The position numbers and the translations under genes were made by a program. This document shows positions 1 through 8,247 of a stretch of 46,217 nucleotides of DNA, one piece after another. Every line of letters begins with the position of its first letter. Positions within the stretch are counted from its first letter, which is position 1. The stretch is from Flammeovirgaceae bacterium BBD 1991-12 (lineage in GTDB: Bacteria > Bacteroidota > Bacteroidia > Cytophagales > Cyclobacteriaceae). The notes beneath the pieces were generated by a model, which was not told where the DNA came from, did not search any database, and worked only from the letters and a program-made list of their open reading frames with translations. The stretch is from contig LYSV01000065.1 in NCBI GenBank assembly GCA_001657315.1, forward strand, positions 1 to 46,217, given 5' to 3'.

Positions 1-96
1 CAGGGTGGTTTGACAACCCAGTCCTGTACTGTGTTGCCGATGAGCCACTTTTTTTTTCCATCATCTTTAAAAGAACTTCATGGCACAAACAGAGGT

Positions 97-172
97 CGCA
101 AAGACCACTACGCAAAGTGCGCCAACACCTTAGCGGAGCACGGGGTCAAACGGTTTGGAACCGTCAAACCCC
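97..172. other. Intergenic segment with CTTTGCG words and an imperfect hairpin
   Basis: No gene is supported in the first 185 bases. On the minus strand the word CTTTGCG occurs twice 14 bases apart (plus-strand CGCAAAG at 97-103 and 111-117). An imperfect hairpin follows at 142-172: arms GGGGT and CGGTT pair with AACCG and ACCCC, with an internal loop between. It lies just downstream of the stop of the minus-strand phosphoesterase gene but has no T-tract, so terminator activity is unproven. Confidence 0.35.
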
Positions 173-185
173 TCTGCACTGCTCA

Positions 186-3100
186 CTAAAAAAAGAACCC
201 CAACCGTACAAAGATCCCGCTTTCATCATCGTTGGAAACGGTGTAGTCCGCAGAAATGACCGCCTTCCCCAGGGGTGCTATCCAGAGCCCCCCTCCTATT
301 CCCCGGTGCCATGTCTCCTTGCTGTCGTCCACCAGTGCCTCATCTTCCTGTTCTGTCCATACCCTGCCTATATCATGGATCAGGGTGATACCAAAGCTGC
401 CCGGGAACAAGGGCGTGCGGAATTGCGCCAGCCTGATCCTCAGGTCCGTGTTTTGATAGAAGGACTGATCTCCGGTAAACCTTGTTCTCCGGTAACCGCG
501 CAGGGTTCTGAAGCCCCCAAGTCGCGCAGCCTGGTAAAACTCGAAATCCCCAAAATTGGCCTGTCCACCACCACGCAGGGCTAACGTCGTCCTGAGAGCT
601 CCTCCAAAAGTGAAATAAAAAGAGAGATCGGATGATATACTCTGATACCGGTTCTGCTCATCTTCCGGCTGCCAGACGGCCTTACCTTCAATATTCCATA
701 ACAAGCCACGTGTCGGAAAATATCTGGAATCCCGGGAATCCAGTGCATAGGTCACCAGCCCACCCAGATAGTTCCTCCTTTCATCCAACAAAGGTGAAGC
801 AGCATCACCCTCTCTACCTACCAGAGCCGGATAGTCAATAATGAACCTGTCGGATTCCTCATCATTTTGATCGGTAGCTATTTTAATGGACCGGTAGAAT
901 CCGCCTGCCTTTATGAAATGCAGATCACCGAGTGTCCTGCGTATTTCCGGTTTGAAGATCCACTGACCGTACCGGGCACGGTAGAACTGGGTGTCCTCAT
1001 CACGTGCATCCTTATCCAGAGTAGTCTTATTGCCAAAACCATAAAAGAAATCGGCAAAGCTGGGCTCAAAAACATCTGCCTCCAGTAGCAGATCCCATTT
1101 TCCCAGCACATCATTGAACTCGCCCTTGTACTTAAAATTATAGGAGGCAGACCGGGGAGCCACAGCAGCGGTGAAGGTATGCCTGGTGGCGTAGGGCTCT
1201 TTTCTGAACCTGTGCCGGGTAAGTGAAAATCCAGCGCCCAGAAAGATCCCATCGTCCGGATTGAACCCCCCAGTCACCAACGGCATCAGCTTGTCATACT
1301 TAAACCCGAAGCGATTGTAGTGATTTACTCCCTCCTGCCTGTCAGAGGTTTTATTTTTCAGCTCTTTCTGCCCGGTAATGGTCGTTTTACTCTTTGAGTC
1401 ATACAGGATGTTCCTTTTGCGCCATCCGGACACTTCGGACTGATCGTCAATTGTGTCCTCACCCTTGCCTCCGATGATCCTTATTGTGGGTCCTTTGCTC
1501 ACCCGACCTTTCAGGTGAAACCGGTCATTATCACCAAGACCGAAAAGCCTGATCTCAGCGGTTTCATCCGTTCTGAACACCCGGTGGTAGGCCAAAAACT
1601 TAATATAGCCGGATTTTTCTCTGATCCGATACATTTTCACCTCCGTCTCCTCATCATTCAGCCGGTTTACCTCAAAACGCTCCGCCTTTTTACTACCTAC
1701 CACATTGACATTACGAGCCAGGAATAGGTAGTACTCCCGTGCATAAACAAGCAGGGCATCTCTCCTTTTCTTCAGCTTACGAACGATATTTTCACCATTC
1801 AGTGCATAGATCTCCCCGGGCAGGTCTTTTATGGCCTCTTCGATGACCTCATCGGTAATTCCCGACTGCAGGTCCCGGGCTATTTTCTCCCATACCTCCC
1901 ACGGGGATTCCGTCAGGAAGGTGCGGTCAAAATACCGTGCGTTGAACTGCAGCCCGGTCACATCCCTGATCTCCTCATCAAAGCCCTGGAATTTCGGCTG
2001 GCCCCACCTGCGGGAAGAGGCATTGAGCATGATACCGTCTGATTTGAAAAAGGCCTGGTCCCGGTCCCGCGGGATCGGCTGGTAGTATTTATGTCCTTTT
2101 TCGGTGGAATTTTCCACTTTCTTCCGAATGCCCTCAGGTACATTTTCCATCCCCACTTCAGACACCTTAAACTCGGCAAACCTCCACTGATCATCATGCC
2201 GGTCCCAGTCACCGATCAGTATATCGAACAACCTTGACCGCAGCACCTGCTCCTCATCTACCATGTCCTCGTCTTTCTTTTGGAGGTGTTCCACAAGATC
2301 AAAAGTGCTTATTATGTCCTTTGGCTTGCCGAAATCGTTATGATCCTGCCAGTATTCACCTGCTGGTCGCTCCTCGAACAGGTAAAGGCCGTTGCCGAAG
2401 TCCTTGCGGTAGGAGCCCAGCCGTGGATCATCCGGAAGATAGACAAGTCTGGGGTTGGCGTGATGTACTCCGGCCGCCTCTGCCAGCCGGGGTACTGCCA
2501 GGGCACCGTAGGGATGAGATGCCGAGATCTGATCGGAGACTAGTTGGGACACAATGGTGCCCCTTAGAGCAGCGGGCACGGCATTTTCAGGAAATTTTTC
2601 CACGGACCGCAGTGTGTATTGCTTACCGTCACGCGCCTCCAGTCTCAATGAACGGGTCTGCATACCTCCTCCCTTCTTCAACACTTTCAATCCTCCTTTC
2701 TCTTTTCCAAGGTCGAAGACGGGTATATTCTGAATTTCCGTTGCCCACTCCCTGCGGTAGTTGTTACCCAAAAGTCCGGGACGGGTCTTACCGGGTTTTT
2801 TGTTGAGCTTTTCCGTGGCCATCGCTGTGACGGCCCGACCGGAAAAATCCGGTTCCTCATAGCGCTGCTCTTCCAAAGCAGGATCATAGACATGATTGTA
2901 CAGCCTTTCACGGAAAGCCAGCTTGTCTCCGGCCCAGAACTCAAGGTAGGCATCTCCGTTTTTATAAAAGTTCAACCTTCCAAACCCTGGTCCTCCGTAA
3001 GCAAAACGGGCATTGTTGCCCACCGCTGTAGCAGTTGCCTTTGCAATGGCGCCGCTGACTACATGATGCCAGCGATTTATCCGGTGGTATTGTAACGAAC

Positions 3101-3971
3101 GCTCATGACCTGAGAGATAGATGATGTTCGGATGCTGCTCCAGTATTTTTTCCATTCCACTCGAGAATGCCCTGTACCGGATCTCAGCCAGGTCCTGCAG
3201 GCCGCCAAAGTGCTGACGGTACCACACATAGAGTGACCCGAGTATCGGTGGGGTCAGGTGAGTATAGAAGGGGAATTTGCCACCATGCGGCCCATTACTG
3301 TAGAGCGGATGGTGCCCCACTACAATCACCTTTTTATGGATATTACGTCTTACGGCATCATCCAGATGTACCACAAAATCCAGTTCACTTTCCATTTCAC
3401 AAAGGGGCTTTTCAGCCGTATGGAGCCACCACTGAGTGTTCAGAAAAATATAGACCAGCTCATCGCCTACCGCTAGCTCCCAGGGACCGGGACAGCCATT
3501 TTCCGGTACCACCACACCACGTTCACGCTGAAGCAGTTCCTCTGCCCAGGTTTCAAGCCTCAATACCTTCTCATAGCCTTTTCGGCCACCATTGCCCCAA
3601 TCATGATTGCCGGGCACCACAAAAATGCTATTACTCATTTCCCTCAGCATCGAAAGCTTATTGTTCAGCACCCGCTCTACCTGACGACGACGCGCACTGG
3701 CTGTGGAGTCTGGCAATCCTCTTTTTACACCGTTGTTGCCCAAAAGGATCAATGTAGCACTGTCTGCTGAAAGAAATTGCCTTTGCAGATATGGCAACAG
3801 GCTATTGGTCAGGTCAGGGGCCTGGTCTGCCCCACCAAAAAAGAAGACTGAGTACTCCGGCGTGGCAGCAGAATCCTTCGCCATCGAATAATCGGGTGCA
3901 TAATGAGGCCCGGTGGTAGCACATGCGGTGATCAAAAAAACAAACAGAAAAAGGATGTATAGCCTTCTCAT
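186..3971 (-). CDS. Lipoprotein fusion: degenerate metallophosphoesterase, kinase-like middle, Omp85-type barrel
   Basis: A 1261-residue predicted outer-membrane protein. The N-terminus has a lipoprotein signal with lipobox ITAC and Cys17. Residues about 40-300 follow the calcineurin-like phosphoesterase fold: GNHD at 121-124 and GHHP at 219-222 are intact. Other family motifs are altered: the usual GD near residue 46 reads GG, GDN at 78-80 reads GNN, and the last GHxH reads GHER (288-291), so metal binding and catalysis are doubtful. Residues about 430-650 carry a glycine-rich loop (434-436), a possible Lys459, GDWDRHDD at 587-594 and PRDRDQAFF at 634-642, reminiscent of HipA/Fam20-type kinases (inference). 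From about 890 to the final Phe the sequence resembles the Omp85/BamA surface-antigen barrel and ends in alternating beta pattern FVRLGFFF. It stands alone, divergent from the DUF5706 gene. Barrel and fold assignments are good; the biochemical role is unknown. Confidence 0.85.
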   Translation of the reverse strand: MRRLYILFLFVFLITACATTGPHYAPDYSMAKDSAATPEYSVFFFGGADQAPDLTNSLLPYLQRQFLSADSATLILLGNNGVKRGLPDSTASARRRQVERVLNNKLSMLREMSNSIFVVPGNHDWGNGGRKGYEKVLRLETWAEELLQRERGVVVPENGCPGPWELAVGDELVYIFLNTQWWLHTAEKPLCEMESELDFVVHLDDAVRRNIHKKVIVVGHHPLYSNGPHGGKFPFYTHLTPPILGSLYVWYRQHFGGLQDLAEIRYRAFSSGMEKILEQHPNIIYLSGHERSLQYHRINRWHHVVSGAIAKATATAVGNNARFAYGGPGFGRLNFYKNGDAYLEFWAGDKLAFRERLYNHVYDPALEEQRYEEPDFSGRAVTAMATEKLNKKPGKTRPGLLGNNYRREWATEIQNIPVFDLGKEKGGLKVLKKGGGMQTRSLRLEARDGKQYTLRSVEKFPENAVPAALRGTIVSQLVSDQISASHPYGALAVPRLAEAAGVHHANPRLVYLPDDPRLGSYRKDFGNGLYLFEERPAGEYWQDHNDFGKPKDIISTFDLVEHLQKKDEDMVDEEQVLRSRLFDILIGDWDRHDDQWRFAEFKVSEVGMENVPEGIRKKVENSTEKGHKYYQPIPRDRDQAFFKSDGIMLNASSRRWGQPKFQGFDEEIRDVTGLQFNARYFDRTFLTESPWEVWEKIARDLQSGITDEVIEEAIKDLPGEIYALNGENIVRKLKKRRDALLVYAREYYLFLARNVNVVGSKKAERFEVNRLNDEETEVKMYRIREKSGYIKFLAYHRVFRTDETAEIRLFGLGDNDRFHLKGRVSKGPTIRIIGGKGEDTIDDQSEVSGWRKRNILYDSKSKTTITGQKELKNKTSDRQEGVNHYNRFGFKYDKLMPLVTGGFNPDDGIFLGAGFSLTRHRFRKEPYATRHTFTAAVAPRSASYNFKYKGEFNDVLGKWDLLLEADVFEPSFADFFYGFGNKTTLDKDARDEDTQFYRARYGQWIFKPEIRRTLGDLHFIKAGGFYRSIKIATDQNDEESDRFIIDYPALVGREGDAASPLLDERRNYLGGLVTYALDSRDSRYFPTRGLLWNIEGKAVWQPEDEQNRYQSISSDLSFYFTFGGALRTTLALRGGGQANFGDFEFYQAARLGGFRTLRGYRRTRFTGDQSFYQNTDLRIRLAQFRTPLFPGSFGITLIHDIGRVWTEQEDEALVDDSKETWHRGIGGGLWIAPLGKAVISADYTVSNDDESGIFVRLGFFF

Positions 3972-4087
3972 AATCTTTTTATTATGACTTTAAAAAGCAA
4001 AGAAATACAGAAACGCTTTGGGTCAATGTATTACACATAACATCGGAACATCATCCTGTTAGGTACTTTTCCGGGCAAAACGAAACT

Positions 4088-5314
4088 ATGAAAGAAAGTA
4101 AGAAGCCGGATAACATCCCAGATGCCGGATCACTTATCCATGCGATTGTTACATTTTTGACTGGGTACCTGCAATCAGTTTATGTCAGCGAGTACGGTCT
4201 GATAGCGGAATTCATGGCCCGGGAAGCCGAAAAAGCAGCAAAAGAGCTAAGCTACCCGGAACAGGACGCGCAGAATGTTATTCTGGCTTCGGCATTGGCG
4301 GCTTATCCCTTCACACGGGTCAACCAGGACTCCATTTTACTGGCACAAGCTTACTTTGAACAATATCCGGGTCCCTCCATACCTGCTTCAGAGGTGATGG
4401 AAGTACTTCAGCAATTACAGGAAGGATCACCTCAAACGGACCTGGCCGGGCTTGTTTACGATATAAAAAAGTCAGTTTACTCCCATAAGTTTCTTTTCAA
4501 GGTGGAAAATGTGATCAGAGAAGAAATAGCCCTCTTTGAACAAAGAGAGTTCAAGGACGCCGAATGGCCCGGAGAATTGGGTAAACTCATGGGTGATCAG
4601 CATTTCCAAACGGAATATGGCCGGAGGTATGCCCCGGAAATGGAGAAGAACCGGGAACGACTCTCAAAGGAAATAAAAAAGAGGGAAAAGAAAAGGGACC
4701 TTGTCATGCAGGGGGAACTGAATATGAATGAAAGGGAGTTGAAGGAGCTCAAAAAGAAGTATGAAAAGATCATGAACCGGGCGGAACGGGGCATAGAAAC
4801 CCTGTTTAAGCTAACATCGAAGAATCACTACACGCTGAATGCCATGGTGGACAGAAAGGCCAATATCCTTATTTCCATTAATGCCATCATACTATCCATC
4901 ATTCTGGGCACGCTGCTGAACAGGATCTACGAAGATCCGCATTTGATACTACCGATCATTATGATCCTGACCACGAACCTTTTGTCTATTGTTTATGCCA
5001 TTTTTGCCACGAGACCGGATCTGACACACGGAGGCCTGACAACCGATCCCAGTAAACATCATTTTCTTTTCTACGGTAACTTTCACAACATGAAGGAAAC
5101 CGACTATGTGTCTGGCATGAACGACTTGATGAACAATGCCGACGATCTGTACAACAGTCTGAGTCAGGATATCTTTTATCTGGGGAAAAACCTCAAAAAG
5201 AAGTTTGGGAATCTGCGCAGGTCTTTTAACACCTTCATGTTCGGACTGATCACTTCCGTCATCGTTTTTCTGGGTTGCCATGCTTTCTTTGAATTCTTTG
5301 CTTCAAATGCATAA
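4088..5314 (+). CDS. PycTM-like (DUF5706) membrane protein with a degenerate HD domain
   Basis: A 408-residue protein. Residues about 15-200 match the layout of the HD phosphohydrolase domain commonly found ahead of DUF5706, including the downstream segment around EWPGELGKL and FQTEYGRRY. The metal-binding residues appear lost: the HD pair aligns with Ala71-Ala72 in ASALAAYPF, and the early His motif is replaced around SEYGLIAEF. A charged coiled-coil-like stretch (about 186-235) leads to the DUF5706 part with NAMVDRKANILISIN, then predicted membrane helices near 258-278, 286-306 and 384-404. DUF5706 is the PycTM effector module of Pycsar anti-phage systems, where a cyclic pyrimidine nucleotide triggers membrane damage (established for that family). 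No cyclase is visible nearby, so a defence role is inference. It is monocistronic, divergent from the phosphoesterase fusion. Confidence 0.75.
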   Translation: MKESKKPDNIPDAGSLIHAIVTFLTGYLQSVYVSEYGLIAEFMAREAEKAAKELSYPEQDAQNVILASALAAYPFTRVNQDSILLAQAYFEQYPGPSIPASEVMEVLQQLQEGSPQTDLAGLVYDIKKSVYSHKFLFKVENVIREEIALFEQREFKDAEWPGELGKLMGDQHFQTEYGRRYAPEMEKNRERLSKEIKKREKKRDLVMQGELNMNERELKELKKKYEKIMNRAERGIETLFKLTSKNHYTLNAMVDRKANILISINAIILSIILGTLLNRIYEDPHLILPIIMILTTNLLSIVYAIFATRPDLTHGGLTTDPSKHHFLFYGNFHNMKETDYVSGMNDLMNNADDLYNSLSQDIFYLGKNLKKKFGNLRRSFNTFMFGLITSVIVFLGCHAFFEFFASNA

Positions 5315-5397
5315 TTGATATTCAGGCAACATATGTTCCCTATGTCGATTTTCAGTAAGATCTATCATAAAGGATTTACCCACTTTCGCTTAGCTTT

Positions 5398-5847
5398 ATG
5401 CCAAACATTATCATAATTATGGAGGATAACCTGAAACCCAACGAACAGCATGAAGCAAAAATGATGGCCAGCGACAGAGACATGGCCAGCAACCTGCCTA
5501 TATCCGGCGAAGATAATTTTCCTGAGGTGTTTGCTACCTCACGAATGATCGCTCTGATGGAAATGGCTGCAGCCAGACTAATGAAAAGGCTTTTAAAGGA
5601 CGGTCAATTGTCCGTCGGGGTCGGAGTCAATATCACCCACACAGCCGCCACACCGAATCAACAGGAGGTTTGGGCTGTGGCTACTTTCCTGCATATGGAA
5701 GGAAAACTGTACAGGTTCAACGTAGAAGCTTTCGATCATGCCGGAAAGATCGGCGAAGGAGAACATACCAGAGCCATTGTATCGGAAGAGCGGTTACTGA
5801 CCGGGGCTGTGAAGCGTTTTGAAAAGGCAGGGAAGGAAACTCACTGA
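5398..5847 (+). CDS. FlK-like hotdog-fold thioesterase
   Basis: A 149-residue protein whose residues about 40-147 match the fluoroacetyl-CoA-thioesterase (FlK)-like hotdog family: VFATSRMIALMEMAAARLM, then a GVGVNITHTAATP strand and a closing VSEERLL segment. Family members hydrolyse small acyl-CoAs or detoxify acyl thioesters; the substrate here cannot be told. The start is uncertain: ATG 5398 would add MPNIIII before a second ATG at 5419 (MEDNLKP), and the extension is not part of the fold. The gene stands alone between the DUF5706 and WG-repeat genes. Confidence 0.75.
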   Translation: MPNIIIIMEDNLKPNEQHEAKMMASDRDMASNLPISGEDNFPEVFATSRMIALMEMAAARLMKRLLKDGQLSVGVGVNITHTAATPNQQEVWAVATFLHMEGKLYRFNVEAFDHAGKIGEGEHTRAIVSEERLLTGAVKRFEKAGKETH

Positions 5848-5919
5848 CTAAACGCCATAATCCTGTACGGCCATGTAGCTAAGGATGCATCAGGCCATTT
5901 GATCGAAAAAATCACTGAA

Positions 5920-5951
5920 TTGGTTTTAAGCACTGGTATCTTTTAACTTTG
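5920..5951 (+). promoter_or_regulatory. Bacteroidota-type promoter of the WG-repeat gene
   Basis: TTG at 5920-5922 and TAACTTTG at 5944-5951 fit the -33 TTG / -7 TAnnTTTG pattern of Bacteroidota primary sigma promoters, with 21 bases between them. The predicted transcript start near 5957 gives a leader of about 20 bases before the ATG at 5977. Confidence 0.5.
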
Positions 5952-5976
5952 AACAGTTTTATCAATTTTTTGAGTA

Positions 5977-6558
5977 ATGAGAACATTTCTGATCACACTT
6001 GGTCATGTCCTGCTATTGTCATCTATCGTGTATGGTCAGGGCGGTTACGACAGGATAGATAAATATGAAGGTGGTATAGCCAAGGTGAAGCTGAACGGTC
6101 TGTATGGCCTTGTTGACCTAAATGGAAAGGAGATCGTTACTCCCAAATATGATCTGATCCGGCCATTTAACAACAACCGGGCCCGGGTATCCTTAAATAA
6201 GCTATGGGGCATTATCGACAGGAATGGGAAAGAGGTCATCCCTGTTAAGTACGATAAGATCGGAATATTCGTCAGTAATCAGGCAAAAATCCAGAAAGAT
6301 GGCAAGTGGGGTATGATCCACTATGACGGGAAAGAGATCATTCCTGCGAAGTATGACAAACTGATGAAATTCGAGAATACCCTGTACAAAGTATCCAACG
6401 GAGGCTACTGGGGTATCCTGGATAATCAAGGCAAGAAAATCACACCTGTCAAATATGAGAAAATAGAAGGGTTTAACGACAACAGAGCCAGGGTTTACCT
6501 GAATGGCAAATGGGGTGTAATTGATCGTCAGGGAAACGAGATCATTAAAGTCAATTAG
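5977..6558 (+). CDS. Secreted WG-repeat protein
   Basis: A 193-residue protein starting with a signal peptide (MRTFLITLGHVLLLSSIVYG, cleavage likely before QGG). The rest is five WG-type repeats of about 33 residues, each with a core such as LYGLVD, LWGIID, KWGMIH, YWGILD and KWGVID followed by G-K-E-I-x-x-x-K-Y-D. WG repeats are beta-rich modules in periplasmic or surface proteins of Bacteroidota; their ligands are mostly unknown. The whole mature protein is repeats with no other domain. It has its own promoter and no operon partners. Confidence 0.8.
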   Translation: MRTFLITLGHVLLLSSIVYGQGGYDRIDKYEGGIAKVKLNGLYGLVDLNGKEIVTPKYDLIRPFNNNRARVSLNKLWGIIDRNGKEVIPVKYDKIGIFVSNQAKIQKDGKWGMIHYDGKEIIPAKYDKLMKFENTLYKVSNGGYWGILDNQGKKITPVKYEKIEGFNDNRARVYLNGKWGVIDRQGNEIIKVN

Positions 6559-6590
6559 CTGCTCTCAAACCTGCAAGGGATTCACCTTTC

Positions 6591-6673
6591 TTAAACGGAA
6601 TCCTGCATCCTGATCCGCTCTTTTACCATTGCTTCCATATCCGCTTCGGGTCTTCTGTTTCCTGCATACCGGC
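6591..6673 (-). pseudogene. Relic of a DUF1801 gene 3' end
   Basis: This stretch is about three-quarters or more identical, with one single-base gap, to the 3' end of the DUF1801 gene at about 8200-8274. On the minus strand it reads MQETEDP and then, after a one-base shift, ADMEAMVKERIRMQDSV followed by TAA at 6593-6591. This parallels PALEAVVREWIRMRDAS at the corresponding place in the downstream copy. No upstream part of the gene remains: the homology stops where the AbiE promoter region begins. Confidence 0.6.
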
Positions 6674-6712
6674 TTTCTTTTTTAAAACATGGCTTCTATT
6701 TATTTCTAAAAA

Positions 6713-6728
6713 TTGTTATTTTTAACAA
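6713..6728. promoter_or_regulatory. Possible AbiEi operator (inverted repeat)
   Basis: TTGTTA (6713-6718) and TAACAA (6723-6728) form an inverted repeat ten bases upstream of the abiEi ATG. AbiEi antitoxins are known to bind inverted repeats in their own promoter, so this is a candidate autoregulatory site. The arms are short and AT-rich, so chance is possible. Confidence 0.35.
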
Positions 6729-6737
6729 AAAAAAGAA

Positions 6738-7355
6738 ATGAACTACGTTCTTTTTAAGGATAATCTACATCATTTTAAAATATTTTCACTCACTGATATC
6801 AGAAAGATATTTCCAAAATTCGACTCCCGCAGATTGGTAGAGTGGCAGCAAAAGGGTTACATTAAAAAAGTTATCAATCGTTGGTATACCTTTTCAGATA
6901 CCAAACCTGAAGATCATTTACTGTTTTGGACCGCCAATCGCATTTATCAACCCTCCTATATTTCTCTGGAAGCAGCCATGGCCTGGTATGGACTGATTCC
7001 GGAAGCTGTCTACACGATTACCTCCATAACGACTCTCAAAACAAAATCCTATGATACTTTCATGACCACTTTCTCCTATCGTCATGTAAAATCCGGATTT
7101 TTTTTCGGTTACCGGATTGTAGAATGGTTGGGTTTTCCAATAAAAATGGCAGAAATGGAAAAGGTGGTTCTCGACTATTTATACCTCAACTCAGACGTGA
7201 ACGATCAGGAAAGCATAGAAAGTCTTCGTCTGAATATTGATATACTGGTAGAGCAACTGAATAAAAAGAAACTGAAGGAGTACCTGAAGCTATTCAACAG
7301 CAAAGCACTGGACGCAAGAGCCTCTCACTTCCTAACGCACCTGGAATCATGTTGA
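6738..7355 (+). CDS. abiEi: AbiEi-like antitoxin of a type IV toxin-antitoxin system
   Basis: A 205-residue protein with an N-terminal winged-helix segment (FDSRRLVEWQQKGYIKKV, then NRWYTF) and a C-terminal region typical of AbiEi/AbiGi antitoxins (SLEAAMAWYGLIPEAVYTI). AbiEi represses its own promoter and counteracts the AbiEii nucleotidyltransferase, and such pairs cause abortive infection or stabilise mobile DNA (family knowledge). It overlaps the toxin gene by seven bases, so the two are translationally coupled. The pair sits between two copies of a DUF1801 3' end, a sign of insertion or rearrangement. Confidence 0.85.
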   Translation: MNYVLFKDNLHHFKIFSLTDIRKIFPKFDSRRLVEWQQKGYIKKVINRWYTFSDTKPEDHLLFWTANRIYQPSYISLEAAMAWYGLIPEAVYTITSITTLKTKSYDTFMTTFSYRHVKSGFFFGYRIVEWLGFPIKMAEMEKVVLDYLYLNSDVNDQESIESLRLNIDILVEQLNKKKLKEYLKLFNSKALDARASHFLTHLESC

Positions 7356-8128
7356 GTCTATCCGAAATAATAAAATACTATCCGGAAAATCTCCATGGTT
7401 TCCAACGCTTTATCATCAGGGAATATCTCCAGTATAAGATACTCCAAATTATTTTCGATAACTCTCTCTATTCTGACAAACTCTGTTTTTTAGGGGGCAC
7501 TTGCCTGAGGCTGGTGCATGGGAATACCCGCTTTTCAGAAGATCTGGACTTTGATAATTTCAGTCTGAGTCAGAAAGACTTTGAAAGAATATCCGCTATC
7601 ATAAAAACTGACCTGAAAAAAGAGGGGTATGAAGTGAGCATCAGAAACGTATTCAAGGGTGCTTTTCATTGCTATATCCGATTTCCTGAAATCCTCTACA
7701 AGGTAGGATTAAGCGGTCACAAAGATGAAAAGATATTAATTCAACTGGACACAGAGCCCCAACATTTTACCTTCGAACCGGAACGGTTCATACTAAACAA
7801 GTTTGACGTATTCACAGAGATACTTACCACTCCCAGAGACATATTGCTGTCACAAAAGTTCTATGCCATAATTAACAGAAAACGACCAAAAGGCAGGGAT
7901 TTTTTCGACGCTGTCTTCCTGCTTGGTAAAACAAAACCCAATTACGATTACCTGAATCTTAAATTAAACATCAAGTCTTCCGAAAATCTCAGGTCAGAGG
8001 TATTGATGAGATGCAAGAGTATAGATATGGAAGAGATGAGTCGTGATGTTGCTCCCTTTCTATTTCATTCAGCAGACAGGAAAAAGATACGTTCATTTAA
8101 CAGATACATGGAACAGGTAGATCTGTAA
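7349..8128 (+). CDS. abiEii: AbiEii/AbiGii-family nucleotidyltransferase toxin
   Basis: A 259-residue protein of the AbiEii toxin family. Residues 49-68 hold the nucleotidyltransferase signature: GGT, then RFSEDLDF with the Asp pair at 65 and 67. A later conserved RDFFDAVFLL segment follows a Lys/Arg-rich stretch (NRKRPKG), matching the family's second catalytic region. AbiEii-like enzymes transfer nucleotides to tRNA acceptor ends or other targets and halt growth (established for homologues). All key residues are present, so the toxin is probably active. The ATG overlaps the abiEi stop (ATGTTGA). Confidence 0.88.
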   Translation: MLSLSEIIKYYPENLHGFQRFIIREYLQYKILQIIFDNSLYSDKLCFLGGTCLRLVHGNTRFSEDLDFDNFSLSQKDFERISAIIKTDLKKEGYEVSIRNVFKGAFHCYIRFPEILYKVGLSGHKDEKILIQLDTEPQHFTFEPERFILNKFDVFTEILTTPRDILLSQKFYAIINRKRPKGRDFFDAVFLLGKTKPNYDYLNLKLNIKSSENLRSEVLMRCKSIDMEEMSRDVAPFLFHSADRKKIRSFNRYMEQVDL

Positions 8129-8247
8129 ATTGCTGAACAGTCAAACCCGGTATCCAAGCCTTAAAGCTCTTTATCACATGATTACGTTTGATCCGATGCA
8201 TCCCGCATCCTGATCCACTCTCTTACTACTGCCTCCAGAGCGGGTTT

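Noticed and set aside
142-172. Hairpin after the phosphoesterase gene as a terminator
   Set aside because: The stem is broken by an internal loop and no T-tract follows on either side, so it is not called as a terminator.
117-584. 155-residue open frame on the plus strand at the window start
   Set aside because: Mostly antisense to the 3' end of the barrel gene, and its sequence has no protein-like pattern.
2234-2806. 190-residue open frame on the plus strand
   Set aside because: It lies inside the phosphoesterase fusion gene on the other strand, has low-complexity, Pro/Arg-rich sequence and no recognisable motif.
3167-3757. 196-residue open frame on the plus strand
   Set aside because: Antisense to the phosphoesterase fusion domain, His/Pro-rich, with no start context or family match.
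4088-5847. A complete Pycsar operon
   Set aside because: Only the PycTM-like protein is present. The neighbouring thioesterase is not a cyclase, so a two-gene defence system is not supported.
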